Shown here: positions 45,748 to 55,250 of the stretch, in pieces
How positions within the stretch are numbered: position 1 is the first letter of the stretch
Layout: every line of letters begins with the position of its first letter
NCBI GenBank assembly: GCA_033064195.1
Contig: JARBJD010000382.1
Coordinates: forward strand, 1-64,000
Direction of reading: 5' to 3'
DNA length: 64,000 nucleotides
From: Blattamonas nauphoetae
Lineage: Eukaryota > Preaxostyla > Oxymonadida
Made by a program: the position numbers and the translations under genes
Notes under the pieces: model-generated
Told to the model about the DNA's origin: nothing
Database searches by the model: none
The model's input: the letters and a program-made list of their open reading frames with translations, nothing else

Positions 45748-48700
45748 TCAACTTTCAGAGTCATCCTTGACCCATTCATTCTTGTCCATGTCCGTTGCCT
45801 TCTTTTGGATATCTTTACTTTCAACGTCATCTCCAAGAATATCTGTCATTCCTTCAATCAACTGTTGAACTTGTCTCTCCATCTTCTTCGTTCCCAGTTC
45901 TATTTTTGCCAAATTCATCTTTGTTCCTTCGACTGTTCCTGTTCGATCAAATCCAGTTGCGAGTTCTTCTCTCCAACGTCGTTCTTTCTCCATTCTTTCT
46001 CGTTCTTCTTCCATTTGAATTCGAAGACGCTCCTGTTCTCTTCGTTTCTCTTCCCGTTTTCTCTTCTTCTCTTGGACCTCTCTCTCAATCTTCAAGAGTT
46101 CTTGTCGTTTTTCTTCTCGTTTTCTGGCTGCCTCCTGCTCCTCCCTCTTCGCGAGAATACTTCGGACGAAGAAGAGTTGCTTCATCTGCTTCTCCTCCTG
46201 TTTGAGATGACGAGCAAGAAGGTTCTCGGCCGTTTTCCCGGTCGAGTCATGTCCGTTTTGTGACAGAATGAACGCATTGAGCCCGAAGCTTCCAGATGAC
46301 GAGAAGTCGAAAGGCGGAACTGGTTCAGGGAGGTCTGTGTGCGATGGATGTTTGAGAATAAACTGAAGACTCTCCAGAGCTTGTTGATACGACATTGGCA
46401 GCGATTTGAAGGGCTCGACTTCTTCTTCCACCGGAACAAGAGAAGCATCATCATCACTATCGCTTCCGACCTCCTCCAATCCAATTCCCGTCATGAATGT
46501 TCCGTCCTGAACATGGACCGATTTCGTCCGAGTTGGCTGTGCTTGCTTCGTTCGACGAGCAACCATTAACGACAAGCGCCTATCTCCAAACGACGCTTTC
46601 TTCTCCTCTTCAGGCTCATTGCGTTCTTGTGTGGCGTACATCTCAAATCCCGAGGCACGCTGTGAAGGAGAGGCTTTGAGAGATTCCTCGTTCCTCGTAT
46701 GTCGTTGTTCTGTAATATCACGAGCAATATTCATCAACAGATCATCAAGAGTGGAATTGGGCTTGTTGGGCCCCTTTTGTTCCTCAAAGATTGACTGTGG
46801 CTCGGTTTGAGTCTGGCCAAGTGTTTTTCGGGTTTGAGCGAGAGATGGTGTCCCCATTTGTCGTGTTGATGCCTTCGATCCTGTCCTGGACTGATCTTTC
46901 GGCTGAGAACTTGGTCTTGATTCCTTTTGTTTCTGTTTCTGTCGAAGCTCGTTCTTTCTGGCCGCCCTTTTGATCAATCGATCAATCTCTCGTTCGGCTT
47001 CTGAATCTGAGTCTGGATTCTCTCTTCGATGAACATCTGGTTGCTCAGAGTTAGTTGTCTGTTGCAGTTGATCGTTTGTCGAATCCAAAGGCGGAAGTTC
47101 AAATGATCGATTTTCTGTTGATTTCGGTGTTTCTGACATGTTTCTATTCATTGCTTGATCCTCAGTTTGTATTTGTTCAATCAGGAGTTCGATATTTGTC
47201 CGCCGTCGAGCATTTCGGTGAGAGACAAGTTCAGAATCGACTGTTTGCGATGGAATCCGAAACATTCTGACGAGAGATGATTGAAAAAAAGGATGATACT
47301 GTCCGTTTTGCGGCAACGCCCGTCGCATCCGATCGATTCGAAGCTTTCCATCTGCAGTTGTCTTTCCCAGTCCCTTCCCCAGATCCTCTTCCCTTTCTTC
47401 CATCAACATCGCCTGTGTTTTTGTACTCTTATTACGTTGCCTCTGCTTGAGAAACATGGAAAGCGCCGAAGTATCCTTTTGTGTGTTCACACTTGTTGAT
47501 GACCTCTGCGTCCTCTTGTGGTTCTCAATCCTGCTGGGAGACGTTCTTTGCCTTGTGTTGGCAGACGACAGTGACGTTGTGGTTCGATGAACACCGATGC
47601 CCGCTTGAGCTTGTCCAGTCCGTTTAGTCCTTGTCGAAAAAGTGACGATTGGGAAAAGAAGGATTTTTGGGAAAGGTTGTGACAGCTTGGCGAGGAATGA
47701 GGAAGACGGGATTGTTGATGAGAAGTCGAGAAGGGTCAGAGAAGACAGATATGCCCGCTCGGTGTGCAGACTGTGTGTGGTGATGGTTGTCTGGTCAGCA
47801 TCCGAATGTTTGCTGCTTGCTTTGGTATACGCTGAACGTGAACTCTGATGAACTGTGGATCTGGGCTGGGATGCGATGCGAGAGACTGTGTCTGTGCGGG
47901 TGGCTTGTTCTGCTTCTTGTTTGGCCAGATTTTGGAATTGCTCTTCTGTCTGAACCAATGACGAATCAATTATGAGTGGTGATAGGATAGATGTGCTTTC
48001 ATCTCTTCAAAAAGAATATGATAAAAACGAGCAAACGGATCTCGAAAGTCATGGACAACTGGATTCTGATACAAATTGAGAAGTTGCAGGGACCCGATCT
48101 CTGCTATGTTCTTCATGAGTGTAGGGAGGTCGAAGATTTGATTTCTTCCGAGATTCAGGAATCTCAGACGAGGAAATATGATATTAAGGCTTGGGGGCTT
48201 CTCGTTTTCGGCATCTGCAAGTTCAGGAACTTTGAAAGAAGAGAGATTATTCCCACTGATGTCTAATTTGGCCAAATGTGGTGCAAATTCGCAGATCAGA
48301 AGAATCAATGAAAGATTGTCATCACAGAGTTCATTGTGACTGATATTCAGAGTATGAAGCTTCATAAAATACGACATCTCCGAAAAATTGAGATTTTGAT
48401 CTGAAATTCGAGAGAGGCTATTCCAAGAGACATCCAGAACCTCTAAAGACGGAAAATTGGAAAAAACGAATAGGCAATCGAGAGTAAGTCTGTTTCTGCT
48501 CAGATCAAGGGCTACTAAAGACCGAAAAGGAGCATTCTTTGGGTAGAGATCAGAGTACGTTGTGATAGTCTGCTGGCGGTTTAAGTCATTCGAAGTGTCC
48601 TCATTCTGGATGTCTGTGGCAGATGAAGGAAGAGACAATTCAGTGATATGATTATCATCGAGTTGGATGCGCATGATTGATCGAAATGCGACAAAATCGT

Positions 48701-49196
48701 TCAGAGAAAGTCTGTTGCTTGATGCATTGATGTCAATAATTGAGACGCTTTCCTTCATCTCCTTTTGTTGAATAGACGTGAAACCTTCATGAGCAATCGA
48801 GATACGACGGGGGTTTGTTGGGAGGGCATATTTCGTTGTATCTTTCATCAGAAGGACCTTCTGTAGATCCTTTGTGGAGCTTCTGAATTTCTTTTCTTTT
48901 GTAGGGGGCAATTCTCCATGGTAATAGATTGGTAAAGGAGAATTCGGGTTCATTTCCGCATGGATGGTGAGGAATGGTGAATGTGCCTTTATTCTGGTCG
49001 CTCTTCTGTATTGCTCGTATGCATCTTCATCTTCATCTCCATGTAGACGAATAGGTTCTGAAAATTCGAGTGTTTGAGTCGGCGGGACTGAAAAAATGAA
49101 TGATTGAAAAGTAAGAATGAAATGAAAGAATCACGCTAAACCAAATGAATCTCTTGTTCTAAGAAAGGTTGAATTCTTCGTTGATGTAAATGACAT
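45748..49196 (-). CDS. leucine-rich-repeat/coiled-coil protein, 3 exons
   Basis: About 1094 aa. Exon 1 (49142-49196) starts MSFTSTKNSTFLRTRDSF; a 54-base intron (49088-49141) follows. Exon 2 carries at least six leucine-rich repeats (SLVALDLSRNRL, SLEVLDVSWNSLS, KLHTLNISHNEL, LAKLDISGNNLS, RLRFLNLGRNQI, LQLLNLYQNP). The C-terminal half (45748-47949) is disordered then strongly coiled coil (RKREEKRREQERLRIQMEEE). I join the halves because the second frame has no ATG for about 180 codons and begins at an acceptor site. The donor is most likely after LYQNP (intron 47950-48059) but is not certain. LRR plus coiled coil is common in ciliary and centrosomal proteins (XRRA1 is one comparison); no ortholog is claimed. 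Confidence 0.7.
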
Positions 49197-49429
49197 CAAA
49201 GAAAAATCCCGAACAACTCGTTTTCACTGTTGTCGGTTGAGAGGGAAAATATTATGGTCGATCGTATTCTCAAGATGTCGGCATATGGCCACAGAGAACG
49301 TGACAACCGATTGTATGTTTATGTTTTTTTCTGATTATATAATCGAAAAAGTCAAAAGAAGTTGGAATTGGGAGTAAAATGAAAATGTGAACACGGACGA
49401 TGGATGTCGGATATGAGAGATAACGGTCA

Positions 49430-50607
49430 TTATTGGATCTTACCCTGAAATTGGAGAGTTTCCCAGTTGATTGTGGTTTTGGAACGAGGAAGCTGCATTC
49501 TGAGTTGTTTGAATGAAGTTTCGGACAAGCGTAGGAAGGAATCGTCAACACTCATTTGGAATTTGCTCTCGTGTTCCATAATTTTGACAACGACTGCTTT
49601 GCAGAAGGCTTCATTATCGTCCTATGATCGATGAAGAAATGAGATGAGAAAAGGAGAGAAACAAACTCCGTGTGGAATTGATAGTTCAGCTGTATCTTGT
49701 GAGTGAAGATGAACATTACCGGCCTCAAAGAAATGTGTGAAGAATTCGTATTGGCCGTTCACAGTTGCATTTCCTGGTTTGAGCTCAACAACCCAGGTTG
49801 ACTTGAATCTACCACCCCTGCGAAGATAGAGAGAGAATAAATCGTCACAGAAGACGGAAGACATTGTAAAAATGGGAGAATAAAGTATAAAAGTGAATAA
49901 TACACACCACATCGACGTTGGTTTGACGATTGTCGAGTTGATGCAGATGACAAGAGCTTCGCCTCCATCAGGAGAGTTACTGGCATAGACGGCAGAGACT
50001 CCCTGGGGAAAGTGAGCGAGTACGTATCCGTCAACGTATTTCTCCATTACCTTCCTACATTCGAAGATAAAGAAAAGTTTGGTGCGAATGAAAGAAAAGA
50101 CCTGATTGCATCGTGAGGTGGGAGTTCGTCCTCAGAAAGTTCTCGTGTTTCAGTTACTTTCTGTTGAAGGATAAAAGTGAAGAATTCGGAGGAAAAAGAT
50201 ACCTGAGAAACATGATCGAATGTAAGTAAACGGGAGCCTTTTGGATCAAGATAATGAGTTTCATCGATTTCTCCAAAGGGGGCAATCAAGCACTAATCCA
50301 TATGGACGATGATGATTCATTGAAAAGAAACCTTCTCGCTCGTCCCAGGAATGGTCGCGACGAAGAGTTGTTCGCTATTGAGTTGGTGGAAATATGTCTC
50401 CTTGAGTCCTGAGATATCTTTACTTGGTCCGACGATGGTCTCAAGTGCTAAATAGAGATATTAGAGACGAATGACAATGATGAAATTGAGTTGATTGAAG
50501 AGCAGACAGTGGAACACATCGTTTTCCTCACCTGGTGGAGATGCAAGAATAAACCTTCCAATGGTTTCTTGGAAATCAGTCTCTTCGTCAATTTGTTCGT
50601 CGGACAT
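49430..50607 (-). CDS. F-actin-capping protein subunit alpha, 7 exons
   Basis: 284 aa spliced, matching the usual about 286. CapZ alpha/beta caps barbed ends of actin filaments. Family text: TIGRFILASPPGE near the start, RLLTFDHVSQ, and PHDAIRKVMEKYVDGYVLAHF. YASNSPDGGEALVICINS, FKSTWVVELKP and FFEAGNVHLHS follow. The actin-binding tail is SETSFKQLRMQLPRSKTTINW. Introns: 50448-50507, 50293-50331, 50161-50202, 50055-50101, 49818-49907, 49622-49666. The short segment between residues 33 and 72 is poorly conserved, but its splice sites fit. The beta subunit is not in the window. Its start codon is 91 bases from that of the small UBA gene on the other strand. Confidence 0.94.
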
Positions 50608-50698
50608 GTTTCGAAATTTGTTGCGAATTTATCGAACGATGGGATGATCACTGGTTTCGAATGGAAAACTGCGAAATTGCCGAACTGGGCCAAAAATC

Positions 50699-50896
50699 AT
50701 GTCGCTTCTAACACAACAGACACCGCCAACTCAGGTGTCACAAGCAGAGTTGGAACAGAGGTTTGCAGCGCAGTTGGGACAGCTGCACGAACTGGGGTTC
50801 TTCGATGACAAGCTAAACTGTGAGGTTCTTCTTTCAACAAGTGGGAATGTGCAATATGCGATCGAAAAGATCTTGCAAAAGACAGGAGGATTGTGA
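50699..50896 (+). CDS. 65-aa UBA-domain protein
   Basis: A single short frame: MSLLTQQTPPTQVSQAELEQ then a UBA three-helix domain, QLGQLHELGFFDDKLNCEVL and GNVQYAIEKILQ. The GF loop and spacing are those of the ubiquilin/Dsk2 C-terminal UBA, which binds ubiquitin. No ubiquitin-like domain or STI1 repeats occur nearby on this strand, and only 91 bases separate it from the divergent CapZ-alpha start. It is therefore either a stand-alone mini-protein or the detached C-terminus of a ubiquilin. An upstream exon inside the CapZ gene cannot be excluded. Confidence 0.7.
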   Translation: MSLLTQQTPPTQVSQAELEQRFAAQLGQLHELGFFDDKLNCEVLLSTSGNVQYAIEKILQKTGGL

Positions 50897-51052
50897 TTTT
50901 GTGTTGATTTTTCATTCACTTTCATTATTCATCAAACATGCGCTCGCGTCTGACAAAAATGGTTGGAAGGTCATTGTTGATGAAAAAGGAAAGAAAGAAA
51001 AGGGAAGGGAGAAGGAAGAAAGAAGATTGAAGCAAAAACGAAAGAAAAGGTT

Positions 51053-51125
51053 AGCCTCGAGGGAGAATCGAACTCCCGACCTCTTGCTTACTAGGCAAGC
51101 GCTCTGCCAACTAAGCCACCGAGGC
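51053..51125 (-). tRNA. tRNA-Thr (anticodon AGU)
   Basis: Cloverleaf on the minus strand: acceptor GCCTCGG pairs with TCGAGGC (one G-T pair), D stem GCTT/GAGC, anticodon stem CTTGC/GCAAG with loop CTAGTAA. The T stem is GGGAG/CTCCC with loop TTCGATT. The anticodon AGT (AGU in RNA, likely inosine-modified) reads Thr codons. No intron. T-runs (TTTT and TTTTT) follow downstream on the minus strand as a Pol III terminator. Confidence 0.95.
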
Positions 51126-51961
51126 TTGTTTTATGCCTTCAACCCAAGTACTTTTATTTCACCCACGTCATTCTCAGCCCTGCTACTGTTTCTCCACGTT
51201 ATCTCACTCCACTTTCTTCTCTTTCTCCAAAATAGTCAACACATTTTCCAGATCGTTCAACCTCCTTTCGTCCTCTGTTCGTCTCTTCCACTGTAATCTT
51301 CTGAGACTACTCTCAAGACACATTCACTCGTCTTCCCTCTGAATCTTTCCATAACCGTTTTCAGCTCTGTCCAAGGCCACCAAGACCAACAACACTGAAG
51401 AAAACAACAAGATAAGATCCACACGAACGAGATGAAGGGTTGAAAGAAGCAAAGTCAGGAAAAAGAACATCCATAAAGAGGTCTTCACACGCGCGTTTGG
51501 TCGTAAGAATTAATGGTTGAAGAAGGTCAATAATTGGCTAAGTTACAGAAAATCTGGTGAGAATGTGCGACAATATCGGTGAAAGAGGATAATGTGGAGT
51601 CAATGTGATAAGGAGAAACTCCTGATTGAATCTGAATGACATGGTTCGAAAAAAAACTAATTGAGCTAAAGTCAGAGAATAGTGCGTCAAGGACCCAGTA
51701 CACTTTCACAAAGGTTGTACTGATGTATTGTTTTAAAGTTTCCAACACTCTCAATTGGTCAAAAGGCGATCCGCACATAATCAAAAAGGAATGTGAGTTG
51801 TCGAAGTGGATAGCAAAAATCAGGAACGGTGGTGAAGTATTTAATTTGGGGTGATTTGATAGCGATGAAGCGAGAACAGAGAAAAAAGTGGGCTCTTTCA
51901 ACTGCTTTTTCTATTTGGGTGGCTTTGGCACAAGGGAGGTAATTGGGAGACGAAAAACAAG
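51126..51961. other. spacer between two tRNA genes, nothing recognised
   Basis: About 840 bases, AT-rich and partly purine/pyrimidine-skewed. Short frames on either strand (for example 51527-51901) lack any motif. No third tRNA is visible. Confidence 0.4.
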
Positions 51962-52034
51962 CTCGATGTAGTCTAGTCGGCTAGGATAGGGGATTTTCAC
52001 TCCTCAGACCCGGGTTCGATTCCCGGCATCGAGG
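51962..52034 (+). tRNA. tRNA-Glu (anticodon UUC), retroelement target
   Basis: Cloverleaf: acceptor CTCGATG pairs with CATCGAG over seven pairs, anticodon stem GGGGA/TCCTC with loop TTTTCAC (anticodon TTC). The T arm is CCGGG/CCCGG around TTCGATT, with G as discriminator. The gene is whole. It ends exactly where the first LINE copy begins, and its last 16 bases (52019-52034) recur at 59209-59224. The first T-run downstream, needed to stop Pol III, is the T6 at 52039-52044, which belongs to the LINE. Confidence 0.95.
52019..52034 (+). repeat. target-site duplication, first copy (in tRNA-Glu)
   Basis: ATTCCCGGCATCGAGG, covering the 3' half of the T stem, the 3' acceptor strand and the discriminator. 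It is identical to 59209-59224. The bases to its left differ at the two sites (TTCG versus CCCC), so the shared block starts here. Confidence 0.85.
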
Positions 52035-52101
52035 TTCGTTTTTTCGCGTTTTTACACCCCTTTTTGCACTCTCCGTGCTCTAACTAACGTTTTCCGAGAA
52101 A

Positions 52102-55100
52102 ATGGAGTCTCCACATCATGATCCGACCGAAAAAAGTGTCGATCATGTTGATCGCACCAAAGCCGGTCAATATGGCACTCTCCCTCCTCATGACCACGAT
52201 CAACCGTGCAAAAATGCCTCGCCTGAGAACTGCACCTCTTCTTTTTCTCATACACTGCCTTCGACACCCCCAACCAACCCCTCCCAACACGATGCTCCAA
52301 ACTCCTCACACCACCCACCCCTCACCTCACCCTCCCGCATTTCTTCAGTTATATTTTCGCAAGAAGCAGACACCTCCTTCTCTGCACCTATTCCGTCGAT
52401 ACGAACACAGTCCAGACAACTTTCATCTTGTCAATCCAACCATCGTTCATTTACCCCCGCATCGGCCAAACAAGCCGTATCACTCGATTCCTATCCATAT
52501 TCTCCATCCCACCAACAGCGTCACTATCTTCCCAGATCCCCCTATCCTCGAAACGTCCATTCGAATCGGATCGTTCTCTCCTCCCCAACCCGCCAACAAA
52601 ACTCGTCTACCCTCCCCTCTGACGATGCGAAACAAGATCCTTGGTGGGGATCGGGACTGGCTCCTTCCAGTTTCCACCCATCCACCACCCCTCAACTGCC
52701 CTCACCCGACCGTCCCCCACGACCACCTAAATACCCCCAACCGCCCCGACAACTCACTCTCCGACGCTCCAGCATGGAGAGAGAGGAGGAGGCCTTCGAC
52801 GAAAGTCACAACGAACCAACCATCAGCGAAGCAACAAAGAAAGAAAAACGAACAAAAATTCCGAGCGATTCGGACTGCAAAAGATGATTGGTTCGATTGG
52901 AAACTTCTTCTCGTCCAGAGCAAAGAAAAAGAAAAATCACAACAGCAACTGGACAACCCCATCGCTCAGCCCAGAGCCGAAACCTCAAAGAAGGACGAAG
53001 AGGCCACTTCAATTCAGGTGGGAAGGGAAGATGATCAGGAGGAAGGAGAAACAGTAGAGGAGGAAGGAGAGACAGGAAACTTTCAAAGCAGAACAGAGGA
53101 AGAGGAGAACACCAACCAATCTTCTATCCAACCAAACTCTTCAGTCGAATCCACGCATTCGCCCCCATCCTCCCAATTCAGCTGAAAAGAACGCTTCGTC
53201 AACGGGACCCGGTGACAAAGCAAGCAATCACCGGGAACCGCCTCAAATCGAACTTTTCACACCCACTCAACTCAACATCCTCCCAAACTCCCAAAGAAAG
53301 ACAGAAACAATCCCCAAAACTCCCAAACCGTCGCCGTCCCCCAAAACGAGTCGGAAAATCACCAATTCCGATCCATCAACCTCCTCTCACTCCAATCAGT
53401 CCATTACCTCTCGTATACGACTCAGACATCGCAAACCAATTCCAAATGAGATTAAAGAGTGAGACAGGGAGGGAGAGACAGAAACAGAAAAGAAAGAAGG
53501 GCAGAAAGAAACCTCAACTCGACAGCGAATCAAACGATACCTCCGACTCAGAAAATCAGTCCCTTGGGTCCATTAGGAGTAGAAAGAGAGATTGTCCCAC
53601 GCCGGCCTCTTCCTCTTCACAGGAAGAATCCACAACCTCGGCATCCAACCAAACACTTTCTCAACAGCCAAACAGCACCAATTACCAATCAAATGACAAT
53701 ACATCTGCAAAAACTGGAACAGCAGTCATTTCAACTCAAAAAGTGACCGAAGGAGGAACGGAAACGGAGGAACAGAAGAAAATCGAGAAGAGACAAAGAC
53801 AAGTCGAACAACTCAAGAATCATATCCTCAGAAGAGTCAAAGCAACACCAATAGCTGAAAGCTCAACGCAAACCGAAGCAACGAACCCACAACAACTCAA
53901 AAAGACAGGAAACGTCCAGATGACAATGGACAGCTTCTTTGAGGTCCAAAAGCGAACAAGCCCTCCTCTAGAGCAAACCGAACCACCCCTTCCACCACAC
54001 ATCGTCAACCAACTCTATCAACCAACGTTCATCACAAACAACATCGACTTCACCAACTCCTTCAACTCCACCACCAACATATTCACAGTGTCGCAACCGA
54101 CGATGAACATGTTCTTCGAAACGGAAGAGGAGGGAATGGCGAAAGATGAATGGGAAATAGAATGGCTCGGAGGGGACATCGACTCAAACGGAATCCAAGA
54201 AGATGAACAAGCCAAACAATACCAATACGAGAACGACTTCATCAGAAAGAGGGACATCGCACTCAATTGGGAATGGCAACATGGGAATTCGCCTGAGATG
54301 GGATTTACAACAGAACACTTTGGGAAAACGGAGAATGAAACTGAAATGAGCGGGAAAAGGGAATGTGGGACAGATACGATGGTGAAAGTGGAGAGCGGGC
54401 TGGATATGATTGGGAAAGTGGAGAGCGAGTCAGTTGCGATTAGGAAAGTAGAGAGCAGGACAGATTCGATTGGGACAGTGGAGAGCGGGTCAGAAATGAT
54501 GAAGAAAGTGGAGAGCGAGTCAGATACAACGGGGAAAGTGGAGAGCGGGTCGGAGACATTGCGGAAAGTGGAGAGCGGGTCAGATACAACGGGGAAAGTG
54601 GAGAGCGGGCCAGATACAACGGGGAAAGTGGAGAGCAGGTCAGTGACAAGGGGGAAAGTAGGAAACGGAACCAGATCGATTGAACGAATGGAAGGTGAAC
54701 GGGACAAGCTCACGAGTGTGAAGATGAATTTGAACGAACCAATCAAAAGGAAAGAAAACAGAACTACACCTCTGACATTCCAGGGGCAATCCGAAACAAA
54801 GATACAAGCCGACACGGACGACTGGCTTTCAAAACTCGAAAGGGCCGCAGCGGAGGACACACTCCCCATCACCCAAGCCCGGAAAGACAAACACCCCCAA
54901 CAAGAAGGAGTTGAAAGAATCTGGACAGTTCTTTCCAGGAACAGCTGGAGGAGTTGGTGAACCGAAGGAAGGAGGTGGAGAACATGTGGATGAGTCGGAA
55001 ACTCAGTGTGAAGCAGGTAGAAGATAGAAAGGGTCTGATGACAGTCAATCGAACAGAGATTGCAGGGAATGTGAAGAGCGGTGAGGAAGCGAATCAAAGA

Positions 55101-55250
55101 GAGGATGAGAAGCTTCTGAGCTGGGTGAAGATGCTCATAGAGACAATGAAGATCTGGAACAGCATCAACTTCAAGAAGCTGATGGGAAACCTTGAGTTGA
55201 AGGAGGGCCAAACTTTTGGAGGACAAAGAGATGGGGAGAAGACAAAGTGA
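52102..55250 (+). CDS. LINE copy 1 ORF1, frame-interrupted
   Basis: Starts MESPHHDPTEKSVDHVDRTK right after the leader and ends at a TGA overlapping the ORF2 start. The protein is Pro/Ser/Thr/Gln-rich, then acidic, then contains ten 10-residue units of the form KVESGSDTTG (about 54380-54670), and ends in a coiled-coil-like segment (QEQLEELVNRRKEVENMWMS). No zinc finger or RRM was recognised. The frame changes several times, near 52.8 kb, 53.2 kb and 54.9 kb. At two of these points copy 2 differs by one base in a short A or C run, so these are small indels in one copy or assembly errors. The product is probably a nucleic-acid-binding or chaperone-type ORF1 protein (inferred). Confidence 0.6.
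54380..54680 (+). repeat. 30-bp in-frame minisatellite in LINE copy 1 ORF1
   Basis: Ten units near GGGAAAGTGGAGAGCGGGTC plus ten further bases, encoding KVES-x6 (for example KVESGLDMIG, KVESESDTTG, KVESGPDTTG). All units are 30 bases, keeping frame. Copy 2 has thirteen, in a partly different order. Confidence 0.88.
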
